A stretch of 64,000 bases of DNA from Caulobacter sp. (lineage in GTDB: Bacteria; Pseudomonadota; Alphaproteobacteria; Caulobacterales; Caulobacteraceae). Below, one piece after another: positions 16,831-25,745 of the stretch (position 1 is its first letter; each line of letters begins with the position of its first letter). The translations under genes were made by a program, and so were the position numbers. A model generated the notes under the pieces. The model did not search any database and was not told the origin of the DNA. It worked only from the letters and a program-made list of their open reading frames with translations. The stretch is taken from positions 50,951-114,950 of the forward strand of contig JAUXTQ010000011.1 in assembly GCA_030678995.1 (NCBI GenBank). Reading direction: 5' to 3'.

Positions 16831-17666
16831 CGCCTCAACCGGAAGATGGCGACGATCAGCAGCAGACCGAACAGTCCCTGACGCACATTGGCGGCCACGT
16901 CTGCGCCCAAGCCGATGTTGCGTAGCACCTCCGGCGCCAGGACGATCACCAGCGCAGCGACCAGCACGCCGCCGACATTCGGTGCCCGGCCCACCGTAGC
17001 AATGGCGAGAATGGCCACCGACTCGGCCAGACCGAAGGTGCTGGGCTCGATGAAGGTGGCATAGTGGGCGAAGATCGTGCCGGCGGCTCCGGCGCTGGCG
17101 GCCGCAAGAAAGGTCGCCAGACTACGGGCGCCACCCGCATCGACGCCGATGGACTCTGCGAAGGCGCGGTCATCGCGCATGACCAGCCACTCCCTCGGCA
17201 GGCGGGTTCGGCTCAGAAGGACGTAGAGGCCCGCCGTCGCGGCCAGAAGACCCGCCGCGGCCCCCAAGGAGGCGAGGACCCTCGCCCGTTGATCGCCCGG
17301 TCCTCCCCACTCAATCCCGGCGATCCCCAGCGGCCCGCCGGTGATCGAGGTGAGGTTCACGAGCAGGGCCACGACGACGACCTGCACGCAGAGGCTGGCG
17401 ATCACCTGGTCATCCCGCCGCCCCCTGCCAATCAAGGCGGTTATGGCGAACAGAGCCGAACCCGCGACCACGGCGCCGGGAATGAGGGTGACGCCGAGGG
17501 GGAGGCCCCAGAGGCGATTGAGCAGCGCAGCCGTATAGGCGCCGATTCCCCAGGCCGCGGCCTGGTGGATCGCCAGGATGCCGAGGTATCCTGAAATCAA
17601 CCCCTGGGAGAGGCCCAGGGTGGCCCAGATCAGGACGAGAACGGCAAGGTGCAGCGCATAGTCCAT
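16827..17666 (-). CDS. Branched-chain-amino-acid-type ABC importer, permease LivM-like
   Basis: A strongly hydrophobic permease of 279 residues from ATG 17666 (MDYALHLAVLVLIWATLGLS). Family landmarks are LISGYLGILAIHQAAAWGIG near residue 25 and the cytoplasmic EAA-like loop with MRDDRAFAESIGVDAG that contacts the ATPase. The long open frame extending to 18128 overlaps LivH and is not used. The ATG overlaps the LivH stop, so the permeases are translationally coupled. Confidence 0.88.
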   Translation of the reverse strand: MDYALHLAVLVLIWATLGLSQGLISGYLGILAIHQAAAWGIGAYTAALLNRLWGLPLGVTLIPGAVVAGSALFAITALIGRGRRDDQVIASLCVQVVVVALLVNLTSITGGPLGIAGIEWGGPGDQRARVLASLGAAAGLLAATAGLYVLLSRTRLPREWLVMRDDRAFAESIGVDAGGARSLATFLAAASAGAAGTIFAHYATFIEPSTFGLAESVAILAIATVGRAPNVGGVLVAALVIVLAPEVLRNIGLGADVAANVRQGLFGLLLIVAIFRLRR

Positions 17667-18508
17667 CAGTCGGCGCTCCGAGCGACGAGGCTTCGGCGGA
17701 TGATCAGGAGCAGAAGTGCGGAGAAGAGCACAAGCGTCCGCCATTGACCGGGCAGGACGGCCGAGACCAGCTGGTCGAAGGCGATCACGCCAACGGCTAT
17801 GAGAAGAAACCTCGGCCGATGCACTGGCCCGCCGAGCAAGCGCGTCAGGAAGCCGAGGATCACCAGCCCAAAGCCCGCCGTCGGATAGGCGCCCGTAACG
17901 TTGGCCGCGCCGATCGCCGAACAGGCCAGGACCAGGGCGACAATGGTCAGGGCGATCCCCCGCCAGGCCGCCGGGCTGAACCCGAGCGCGCGAAACAGAA
18001 GGGCGTTCTCGCCCAGGGCGACGAGGCGGGCTCCGGCTTCTGTTCGGTGGAACACGGCGGCGCAGGCGACCAGGATGGCTAGGCCGACCGGAATCGCCGA
18101 GGCGGCCGGCGGCAGGCTGAGGAACCACTGGACGGCCGGCTCGGAGCTGACCGACGGAAACCGGATCCGGTCACCGAAGGCGACGGACAGAACCTGTTCC
18201 AGCAGGATGTTCGCCCCTAGCGTGGCGATCAGAATCTCGTCCGCCGTGCGCCCAAACCGCTCAAGCGGCGCGAAAACCAGGATCTCGGACAGCAGTAGAA
18301 CCGCGAGAACGGCCAGGAAGGCCGCCGCCACGGCCACGATGGCTCCGGCCGACGGGAGCAGGCCAACGACCAGGCAGAGCGCCAGCGCGTAGGCCGATCC
18401 GAGCAGGAAGTTATGGCGACGCAGGACATCGTAATGCAGGCCGAGCACGATGAGAAAGGGCGTCTGCAGGGCCGTCATCACCGCGAAGTTGACCAGCCAT
18501 TGGATCAT
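17666..18508 (-). CDS. Branched-chain-amino-acid-type ABC importer, permease LivH-like
   Basis: A 280-residue hydrophobic permease starting at ATG 18508 (MIQWLVNFAVMTALQTPFLI), which overlaps the stop of the radical SAM gene by ATGA. LivH-type stretches include LERFGRTADEILIATLGANI and the coupling loop GARLVALGENALLFRALGFS. An in-frame upstream start at 18589 would lie inside the radical SAM gene. The overlap with a radical SAM gene is unusual for Liv operons and ties uptake to the enzyme. Confidence 0.88.
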   Translation of the reverse strand: MIQWLVNFAVMTALQTPFLIVLGLHYDVLRRHNFLLGSAYALALCLVVGLLPSAGAIVAVAAAFLAVLAVLLLSEILVFAPLERFGRTADEILIATLGANILLEQVLSVAFGDRIRFPSVSSEPAVQWFLSLPPAASAIPVGLAILVACAAVFHRTEAGARLVALGENALLFRALGFSPAAWRGIALTIVALVLACSAIGAANVTGAYPTAGFGLVILGFLTRLLGGPVHRPRFLLIAVGVIAFDQLVSAVLPGQWRTLVLFSALLLLIIRRSLVARSAD

Positions 18509-20100
18509 GTCGCGAGCGCCGGCTGGCCGGCGCGGGTCTTCGACGGCATCGCCCAGGGAGAAACCATGTGGTGAAGGGGGTGGGTCCAACGTGGCGTCTT
18601 CGATCCAACGCCCCAGTAGAGCTGATCTTCCAGAAGGTCGACAGCGCCGGGCGACAGAGTGGGTGTCAAGGTGGAGGTGTAGGGATCATCCAGGGACCAG
18701 TCGCGCACCGGGTCCGGGCATCGAAGCACGTCGGCGATGGTCGTGTGTTTCTCATAGCGAAATCCGCTGATCTCGATGGTGTCGATAAGATCCTCGTGGG
18801 CCAGAACGAAGTCGATCGTTCGCATGGCCTCATCGAGCCCGGTGCCGGGGTGGCCGACCAGGATGAAGAGGTGGACGAGGATGCCGGCGTCGGCCTGGGC
18901 GCGCAGAAACTCGCTGGCCGCCGGGCGATCCTTCTTGGCAAGGAGATCGCGCCCGTCGCTGTCGACCAGCTCGAGGCCCACGTAGAGCTTCCGCAGGCCG
19001 GCCCTGGCCGCCTTGTTCAGGAAGCTGGACCGAAACCACGGCGCGTCCATGCGAGCATAGCCTTCCCACATGGCCTCAACCCCGGCCTCGATGAGATGGG
19101 TGGCCAGTTGATCGACGATGCGGGGGTGAAGCGACTCCTCGATAAACTTAAAGCGGTTCACTCCGCGCCGGTCGATGCAGTCGACCATGGTCTCGACCAC
19201 CGCCGCCGGATGATCATGGCCGAGGAAGCCTTTTTCGCCCCAAGTGTATGGGATGGCGCAGAACGGGCACTTTCCATAGTAGCAGCCCCTTGAGGCCATG
19301 ATGGTCGCGTAGGGAAATCCCCAGTAGGCGTCGAAATCGATGCCGTCATAGCTGGGTTGGGCGAACAGGCGTCGGTCGAGATAGCGGGTCGGGGTCGCCC
19401 GGACGCCCTCGCCTTCCCGATAACGGATGTTGGGCACAGCGCTCCAGGCCGCGCGGTCCGGTCCGGCCGTGAGCAGGGCCGCCAAGGTTTCTTCGCCCTG
19501 ATGAGTGGAGAGAATGTCTACAAGGTCGAAGACCCAGGGCAGCGCCATCTGCCCAGCCAGGCGCGATGGGATGTTGCCACCGAGCACAACGGGGACGTCC
19601 GGTGCGAGGTCGCGCAACAGGCTGGCAATGCGAAAGGCACCGAACAGCTGATAGGGAACGGCGACCGACAGGCCGATGAAATCGGGCCGCTCCTCCGCTA
19701 TCAGGCGGCCGAGAACCTGCCTCAACCAGTCGTCGTAGGGAGCCGGGCTCGCCAGATGTCGCCGGACGCTTTCCGACGAGCCGAAATCGAACTCAGCCGG
19801 CTGAAAACCCTCTCGAAGAGTCCAGGATCCGTTCAGGCCCGCCGCGTGAGCCTGCAAAAGCCCCTGGCGATGAAAATAGAGGTCGTTGGAGGCGTCGAGG
19901 CCGGCTAGGTCCGCCACCTGGGCGTCCCGCCCTGTGATCAGCTGGGTATGTGCGCTAGCGAGGGCGAGGCTCAGGTCCACCCAGCGACACCCGAAACCGG
20001 CCGCTCTCAGGTAGCCCTGGAGATAGGGGCCAGCGGCGTAGGGACCGGAGACGCAGGCGTCCCAGCCGGGTGGGTGAAGAAGGAGGAGGTTGCGCCGCAC
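18505..20100 (-). CDS. B12-binding-type radical SAM enzyme with C-x4-C-x2-C cluster motif
   Basis: A 531-residue enzyme. Residues about 1-225 have the layout of a cobalamin-binding-like domain (NLLLLHPPGW, FIGLSVAVPYQL, VPVVLGGNIPSR, THQGEETLAALL) but lack the DxHxxG cobalt-ligand motif. The radical SAM core follows from about 265: RGCYYGKCPFC gives Cys273, Cys278 and Cys281, spaced x4 and x2 rather than the canonical x3 and x2. Related spacing variants occur among B12-type enzymes that mature ribosomal peptides. Later core segments are LRKLYVGLELVDS and LFILVGHPGTG. The start is GTG 20100. It lies 48 bases after a 57-residue peptide gene and overlaps LivH. Substrate unknown; a methyltransferase or peptide-modifying role is inference. 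Confidence 0.82.
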   Translation of the reverse strand: MRRNLLLLHPPGWDACVSGPYAAGPYLQGYLRAAGFGCRWVDLSLALASAHTQLITGRDAQVADLAGLDASNDLYFHRQGLLQAHAAGLNGSWTLREGFQPAEFDFGSSESVRRHLASPAPYDDWLRQVLGRLIAEERPDFIGLSVAVPYQLFGAFRIASLLRDLAPDVPVVLGGNIPSRLAGQMALPWVFDLVDILSTHQGEETLAALLTAGPDRAAWSAVPNIRYREGEGVRATPTRYLDRRLFAQPSYDGIDFDAYWGFPYATIMASRGCYYGKCPFCAIPYTWGEKGFLGHDHPAAVVETMVDCIDRRGVNRFKFIEESLHPRIVDQLATHLIEAGVEAMWEGYARMDAPWFRSSFLNKAARAGLRKLYVGLELVDSDGRDLLAKKDRPAASEFLRAQADAGILVHLFILVGHPGTGLDEAMRTIDFVLAHEDLIDTIEISGFRYEKHTTIADVLRCPDPVRDWSLDDPYTSTLTPTLSPGAVDLLEDQLYWGVGSKTPRWTHPLHHMVSPWAMPSKTRAGQPALAT

Positions 20101-20148
20101 AGCGGGGTCTGGGTCCGGCGCGCCGTCAAACGCACCAGCGGGCGGGAC

Positions 20149-20322
20149 CTAGATCCCGCGCCCCTTGGGCCAACGCGGTCGAGTATCGACTCTTCGGCTC
20201 TCCGAATCGCTGAAGCGCTCCAGCAGGGCGGCCTCAAGTGCGGGGACGAGCTCCTGCTCGGTGATCGCGCGGGGATCCTTGGGCCGCGGCGCCGTGGGTT
20301 CCTTGTGCAGCATGGGCTTCAT
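20149..20322 (-). CDS. 57-residue peptide, candidate substrate of the radical SAM enzyme
   Basis: A small gene starting at ATG 20322 behind an excellent ribosome site (GAGAAGGA, 3-10 bases upstream). It encodes MKPMLHKEPTAPRPKDPRAI, then an acidic amphipathic stretch (TEQELVPALEAALLERFSDS) and a basic tail ending RPRWPKGRGI. The layout of a charged N-terminus, a leader-like helix and a short distinct C-terminus with Trp-Pro-Lys-Gly-Arg-Gly suits a ribosomally made precursor. It could equally be a small partner protein. There is no cysteine, and no signal peptide. A longer in-frame start at 20412 has no ribosome site. I do not recognise a family. Confidence 0.6.
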   Translation of the reverse strand: MKPMLHKEPTAPRPKDPRAITEQELVPALEAALLERFSDSESRRVDTRPRWPKGRGI

Positions 20323-20458
20323 GGTCCTTCTCAAATTCTCAGATCCCTCGAAGAGTTCCGTAAGGGAAGCCCCCTGAACTCCACGTGAACCAATCCTACA
20401 GGTTCCCGGCATTTCTCACACAGATTGCTCTCAGAAGGCCTTGGGTGGTCAAATTCGG

Positions 20459-22846
20459 TTAGGACGGCCAACTAACACGTCCCGTAGCTCGATCGACCAC
20501 TCCAATATGATCTCGCGGCTGGCCATCGAGGCCAAACAATCGATTGAGTCTCGGCACTGTCTTGGTGTTCCAGTCGGGCTGATCGGGCAAACACAGCCGC
20601 ATTCGCACAACCCCCATTTCTGGATTGAATAACGATCGAATGGCGAAGACCCACCGATCACGCTGCCCCGCTTCCGCTTCAGGTTCGTGAACGCGGCCTG
20701 CGAAATAATCGATCAATACCCACTCACTATCTTCGTTCTCAAGAAGGCAGTTGAGTGGTGATTTTTCGTCCGGACCCGCCCCGTTCCAATCCTTGATGTC
20801 TACTCTTATCACCCTTACGCAGCCACCATGGTTATCAGGGCACGACTCCGCATGATAGTCATACAGGGCGCTCCCAAGCGGAATAGCCCCCAGTTCCATT
20901 GGCTTGAAATCAGCAATCCACGCCGAAGTATTCTCATCATCAAGGCTCTTTGCCTCGCGGGTCTTCCACTGATACGCCCCTCCAGTTACGCGCTTCACGC
21001 GGAAGTTTTCCAATTCCTCCCCAACCCAACTTTCTAATAGAGTGAATCGATTAGACTCTAATGCAAGAGGATTCCATTTAACTGGAAAAATGTGATGCTC
21101 TTTATTTGCAACCGGAACGTCGGCCATTCTCTCTGTTGACCTCAATTCGTACACATGCTTTTCATATTCCATCACAATTGATCTAAACAATTTCTCGCCG
21201 ACACAGAGAAAATGACGAACGATTACCGGCTCTTTATTTTGCTTCGCCCTCCGCATTTGATTCAGAAAATCGATCCAGTCCTTGGACTTCGCGTCCAGCG
21301 GAATGGCATCCTCTTGAAGAGGGTCTCCCGCCCACTGCGCTCTAGTCAGGAATTCGGCCGGCCGAAGTGGAAAAACTGTGTAGAATGAGATTTTATTTTG
21401 ACCGCTCTTCACATCATCCGGAATGTCACTAACCGCATCTACAAATTTGCTAACGGTTAGAGCCAACGCCTCAAATGGCGCAGCAATTTCAAAATGCTGG
21501 CCATTCTGAGCGGCCATCTTGAAAAGTTTATCTTGACTCTCTATCGCCGCTTCAAACGCCGTAACTAGCAAATTCGCCTGATATATTTTACTAATCTGAG
21601 CAGTAGTGCTTCCGTCGTGCGTTACTCTGGTATTCACCAACGTGGCCATCGTTGAAAACAGCTCGTCGAACCGCTCGAATAGACTATCTAGCCTGCCAGA
21701 AAGTACATGTTGCGCGATCCCCAGCGCAACGCTCAGCCTGCTCTGCTTTGCCTGAAACGCCCTCCAGGCTTGAGCGGATAGCTTTTGAATCTGTCCGGAA
21801 ACCTCCAAGAGGCCGCCGAAATTGGTGAAGCTCTTTGCGGCGCTATTGAGGCGCGAGGTAGTATCGACCGTCCTTTGCAACAACCCATTTAGATCCCGCT
21901 GCGTTTCCGCAATTTTTTCGGCCGAATCCTTTGCCTTCTCTGCGCTTCTGAATAGACTATCCTTTGTTATATTCAAATTTCCGAGGACATGCTCAATAAT
22001 GAACGCCGAGAGCCCTAATACAGTGCTGATCCCCAGCTCACCTCGCCCATCCCACAACCAATCAAGCGCCCGGGCCGCTCCAATGGTCTGAGAGTCGAAA
22101 TCTTTGTCCATTGAAACGATCGCAGCAATCAATCCTGCGATCGCAACGAGGAACGAAGGAGTAACGAATTTTACGGCTGGCTCTCTTGTATACCAACGGA
22201 CTGCTCTGTGAAAAATGTTGAGCTTCGGCCCACCTGATATTTTCCCGTCACGCAAGACCCAATTCGGAATTCCAGATCTGGTGCCCCACAAACAGATACT
22301 CGCCGTAGCCGAGCGCCAAATTGGTGCGAGAATGAAAATAGCGGCAGAAAGTACAGCGGCGATCGGGAAACCCTGCCCAACCCATCCGGCATCGACATTT
22401 GGCGCGCCAATGCCAACCGCCACTGCAGATGAAACTACAATCGCGCAAAAGAAGAAGACTTGGAGGGTATGAGATCGCCGGGCAGAAACCCGCCTAGCTT
22501 CCGACGCGATGTCCTCTCGGCGAGAGGCCCAACCCTGCCAGGCTGTTGCCCAGATTTCGTATTCCGGCACCTTGGTGTCTTGGACAGACTCGGCCAAGAA
22601 TACTGTCAACCTATTCTCGATAGCCTCGTATGCGCGGGGATTGTCCTCGAATTCAAGAAGGCCGGCCTCTTCGTCCGCAATCTTTAGCAATCGCCGGACA
22701 AGATAGCCGTCCAGAACTCGGGCAGCTCGGCCATGGGGATCGCCCTCGTCCTGACGATCGGGGCTTGCGGCATCCGTCGACACCGGCGCGGAGGTCGCGC
22801 TCGCGTTAGTCGCCTCATCAATCGGAGGTGGCGCGTCACTAGCCAT
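20459..22846 (-). CDS. Unrecognised 795-residue membrane protein with AT-rich coding sequence
   Basis: Starts at ATG 22846, 17 bases after the solute-binding-protein stop, so probably co-transcribed. Residues 1-125 are soluble and acidic (helical around 45-125). Hydrophobic segments lie at about 128-148, 160-177, 226-246 and 270-289. A predicted coiled-coil or long helix follows (about 295-345), then a large soluble C-terminal region to 795 containing SFYTVFPLRPAEFLTRAQW and SEWVLIDYFAGRVHEPEAEA. The base composition is clearly lower in GC than both neighbours, pointing to separate acquisition. The shape suggests a membrane-anchored sensor or effector, but I recognise no domain. Confidence 0.7.
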   Translation of the reverse strand: MASDAPPPIDEATNASATSAPVSTDAASPDRQDEGDPHGRAARVLDGYLVRRLLKIADEEAGLLEFEDNPRAYEAIENRLTVFLAESVQDTKVPEYEIWATAWQGWASRREDIASEARRVSARRSHTLQVFFFCAIVVSSAVAVGIGAPNVDAGWVGQGFPIAAVLSAAIFILAPIWRSATASICLWGTRSGIPNWVLRDGKISGGPKLNIFHRAVRWYTREPAVKFVTPSFLVAIAGLIAAIVSMDKDFDSQTIGAARALDWLWDGRGELGISTVLGLSAFIIEHVLGNLNITKDSLFRSAEKAKDSAEKIAETQRDLNGLLQRTVDTTSRLNSAAKSFTNFGGLLEVSGQIQKLSAQAWRAFQAKQSRLSVALGIAQHVLSGRLDSLFERFDELFSTMATLVNTRVTHDGSTTAQISKIYQANLLVTAFEAAIESQDKLFKMAAQNGQHFEIAAPFEALALTVSKFVDAVSDIPDDVKSGQNKISFYTVFPLRPAEFLTRAQWAGDPLQEDAIPLDAKSKDWIDFLNQMRRAKQNKEPVIVRHFLCVGEKLFRSIVMEYEKHVYELRSTERMADVPVANKEHHIFPVKWNPLALESNRFTLLESWVGEELENFRVKRVTGGAYQWKTREAKSLDDENTSAWIADFKPMELGAIPLGSALYDYHAESCPDNHGGCVRVIRVDIKDWNGAGPDEKSPLNCLLENEDSEWVLIDYFAGRVHEPEAEAGQRDRWVFAIRSLFNPEMGVVRMRLCLPDQPDWNTKTVPRLNRLFGLDGQPRDHIGVVDRATGRVSWPS

Positions 22847-22863
22847 ATCGCTTCAGCCGCCGA

Positions 22864-24015
22864 CTAGACCGGCGCCAGGGCGAACTTACCCTGCTGGACT
22901 TGGTAGATGTAGAACGGCTTGTCCACCTCGCCCTTCGCGTCGAAGCTGGTCCTGCCGGTGATGCCCATGAATGCCTTGTCGCCGGTCATGGCGTAGAGCG
23001 CCGCCTTCACCTGGTCTGGCGCGGTTCCACCGGTCTCGATGGCCTTGGCCAGCAGCTTGGTCGCTTCGTAGTAGTAGGCGCTGTAGACGTCCGGCTCGCC
23101 GGCTCCGTACTTCTTGGCGTGCGCCGCTTTGAAGGCGTCGATCTGCTGGTCGGCGACGCCGAAGCCGAGCGCCAGGGTCGAGAAATAGGCACCTTCGGCC
23201 GCTGGGCCGGCCCCTTCGATTAGCTCGGCGGTCATCGCCCCGTCGGCGCTGATGAACTTTGCCGACACCCCCTGCTCTTTCGCCTGGCGGAGCAGCAGGG
23301 TGGATTCCTGGGAATGCAGCGGGAAGAAGATCACGTCCGGCTTCAGGCTGCGCGCCTTGCCGAGCGCGGCCCGATAGTCGGTCGCGCCAAGATCGAAGCC
23401 TTCCACGGCCACCACCGCGCCGCCCAGTTCTTTGAACTTCTTCACGAAGGCGTCGCGCAGCGTCAGGCCGTATTCGTTGTTCTGGAAGACCACCATCGCG
23501 CGGCGCGCGCCGAGCTTGTTCCAAGAATAGGCCGCGTCATCGGCCCCCTGCCGCGAGTTGGGCGGGGTGATGCGGAACACATAGTCGCCAGCGTCGGCGA
23601 TGCTGTCGGCCGTCGCCGACGCCGAGAGGATCGGCACCTTGGCGGAGTTGGCGATCGGGGCCACGGCCAGGACGACGGAAGATCCGAACGGTCCGATCAC
23701 GGCCGAGGGCTTCTGGGTGGCGATCAGGCGCTGGAAGGCGCTGACGCCGTCTGTGGCGCTCATCCGGTCGTCTTCGTAGACCACCTTCAGCGGCTTGCCT
23801 CTGACGCCGCCGGCGGCGTTGATCTCTTCCACGGCCAGATCGACGCCCTTCTTTGTGGCGACGCCGTAGACGGCGCCGTCGCCGGTTAGCGGCGTGAGGA
23901 CGCCGAGCGTGGCACCGGCCTGCGCCGCGCCCTTGCCGCTGATGAGGTCACAAGACGCAAGCCCAATCGCCGCGCCGCTGACAAACAGCAGCCGCCGGGT
24001 AAGTTGCACGTTCAT
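22864..24015 (-). CDS. Periplasmic solute-binding lipoprotein, LivK-like
   Basis: A 383-residue class I solute-binding protein starting at ATG 24015 with AGGGGGA 8 bases upstream. The N-terminus MNVQLTRRLLFVSGAAIGLA is a lipoprotein signal ending in the lipobox LASC; the Arg pair before the hydrophobic stretch could direct Tat export. The body is typical LivK: LGVLTPLTGDGAVYG, VVYEDDRMSATDGVSAFQRL, VIGPFGSSVVLAVAPIANSA and VMFQN-type strands. It should deliver solute to the LivHMGF-like importer encoded downstream on the same strand. The ligand cannot be inferred from sequence alone. An upstream open frame to 24129 lacks a signal peptide and is not used. Confidence 0.88.
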   Translation of the reverse strand: MNVQLTRRLLFVSGAAIGLASCDLISGKGAAQAGATLGVLTPLTGDGAVYGVATKKGVDLAVEEINAAGGVRGKPLKVVYEDDRMSATDGVSAFQRLIATQKPSAVIGPFGSSVVLAVAPIANSAKVPILSASATADSIADAGDYVFRITPPNSRQGADDAAYSWNKLGARRAMVVFQNNEYGLTLRDAFVKKFKELGGAVVAVEGFDLGATDYRAALGKARSLKPDVIFFPLHSQESTLLLRQAKEQGVSAKFISADGAMTAELIEGAGPAAEGAYFSTLALGFGVADQQIDAFKAAHAKKYGAGEPDVYSAYYYEATKLLAKAIETGGTAPDQVKAALYAMTGDKAFMGITGRTSFDAKGEVDKPFYIYQVQQGKFALAPV

Positions 24016-24204
24016 GGTCACATCCCCCTGTCCTTCAACCGTTCCGGGAAGGTTGACATAGATAACGCCGCTCTCCAAGTGGGAGCCGTGGGTGAACAGC
24101 GGGCCCCCCGAGCCATGTGCAGCGGGCAATTTCCGTCTGAACGGAAATCGAGGAGCGGTCGCCTCCTCCGCGGGATCTCAAAACAGAGCAGGGGGGGCCG
24201 GGCG

Positions 24205-25548
24205 ATGGAGAATGACCGAAAAGCGTGGGAAGCATTGCGCGATACGGCGACATCGGTCGTGTTTCTGAGCCAGCGACCCGGGGGCATGTGGTCGCTGCCG
24301 ACCAGCGATTTCGATCTCCTCCAGCCGGGCGCGGCGCCAGGCAGTAAGGAACTGCCAATCAGGAAGCGGGAGAAATTCGGCTACCCGAGCATTACGGTGT
24401 CTTGGATTGCCCTGAGGGGATTACGCGCCTCCCTGGGTCGGATCCCCGATCAGGCGCGGCAGGTTCTCACTGAACTGGCGGAGTTCAAGTCCCCCCGCGC
24501 CGCCTACGGCTCACAAGCCAGTCGCCACCGGGGCAGTCCCAGCATCAATGAGTCTCCTCGCCACACCGCGACGGCGCTCCTGCTCTTGATGGAGTTCGGA
24601 ACCGCCGCTTATCCGCCGTCCGATCTCCTGCCGAGCATCCGGTGGCTGCTCTCGAAGCGAATGCCCGGCACCGGCTGGCGATTTGAAGACCACGCCGAAC
24701 GAATGGGTCCGATTGCCACCGCGACGAGTCTCGCGGCGCTAACACGCTTCACAGCCCTAGCGAGCCCAGAAAATTGGGGGCCTGAGCTGGCCAAGGCGCT
24801 GGAGACAGCGGTCGATGAGGGACTCAACGCCCTGATCTCGTCCGCTGCCAACGGCGTCTGGGATTGTTCCGACGAAGGACGGTTTCGGTCCACCGAGATC
24901 AGCGACAGCGCCTTTGTCATCTGGGTCCTGGGCCAGGCGACCAACGCAAGTGCCTCACCCCTACAGTCACGCAGGTCGTCGGACATCCGCAGATTGCGAC
25001 GGGACCTTCTCTCCAGATGTGTTGGCGACGGTTGGCCTCGCAGCACCGCAGACCGCACGGCCTCGGCGCCAGCCACGGTGTGGGTGCTCCGCATGGTGGC
25101 TGAAGCGGCGGAAGACGACCCGATGATCGACTATCAGGACCTGATAACACGCGCCAATCTTCACCTAATCAACGAGATGTCGCAGCACGACACTTGGCGT
25201 GGCTTCGAAATGTGGGACTGGGCGGCGCTCGCGGAACTGGCCTCCTCTCATACGGGCGCGATGAGCGAGCGCACCCAGAACAGACTCTGGTGGGCCCTCG
25301 TCGGCGTCAACGAACTTCACGGCAAGGGGCTGCTGACGCGCGCGGATATTGAACGGATGCCGTTGGCCGCGAGGCCGGCTATTGAATACTGCCTTACCCA
25401 AGGGGGACGTCTGGCGCTGGCGAGAGGACCGGTTGAACGCTGGTGGAAAACCTGCCCCGAGTGGCAGCGGGCGCTGGGTACGTTGTTGGCCGGGGCAGTT
25501 CTTGGTCAGTTGGCTCGCGGCTTGGTGCAGGCGCTTCACTTGTGGTGA
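24205..25548 (+). CDS. Terpene-cyclase/prenyltransferase-like alpha-alpha toroid protein
   Basis: Starts at ATG 24205 (MENDRKAWEALRDTATSVVF) with a strong AGGGGGGG ribosome site; 447 residues. Repeated helical units carry Gly-x-Trp turns: RPGGMWSLP, GTGWRFEDH, NGVWDCSDEG and GDGWPRSTA, in the manner of the QW repeats of squalene-hopene cyclases and protein prenyltransferases. Helices such as RHTATALLLLMEF and DSAFVIWVLGQA match the inner barrel. The DxDD motif of squalene-type cyclases is absent, so catalysis is uncertain. A C-terminal hydrophobic segment (LGTLLAGAVLGQLARGLVQA) may anchor it to the membrane. Divergent from the solute-binding-protein gene, sharing a 190-base promoter region. 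Confidence 0.65.
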   Translation: MENDRKAWEALRDTATSVVFLSQRPGGMWSLPTSDFDLLQPGAAPGSKELPIRKREKFGYPSITVSWIALRGLRASLGRIPDQARQVLTELAEFKSPRAAYGSQASRHRGSPSINESPRHTATALLLLMEFGTAAYPPSDLLPSIRWLLSKRMPGTGWRFEDHAERMGPIATATSLAALTRFTALASPENWGPELAKALETAVDEGLNALISSAANGVWDCSDEGRFRSTEISDSAFVIWVLGQATNASASPLQSRRSSDIRRLRRDLLSRCVGDGWPRSTADRTASAPATVWVLRMVAEAAEDDPMIDYQDLITRANLHLINEMSQHDTWRGFEMWDWAALAELASSHTGAMSERTQNRLWWALVGVNELHGKGLLTRADIERMPLAARPAIEYCLTQGGRLALARGPVERWWKTCPEWQRALGTLLAGAVLGQLARGLVQALHLW

Positions 25549-25745
25549 GTGTGCGACCTTTTCATCCCTGGCGTCGCCTCGAACTGTGCTGGTGAGCCCG
25601 CACAATGGTAGTGTAGGAAGTTCCCGGCGGGTTCCGGAACGATAGCGGTCGATCTTGAGCCAGGGGACGTCTTTGACGTCGGCGGCGATCGGCTGTGAAA
25701 CGCCGGGCTTCCGTACAGAAGTTCCAGGCCCGCCCCCTCTCCGCT

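Noticed and set aside
25549..25745. Possible coding remnant between the toroid and ParB-like genes
   Set aside because: Short frames show no consistent family signal; I could not support a gene.
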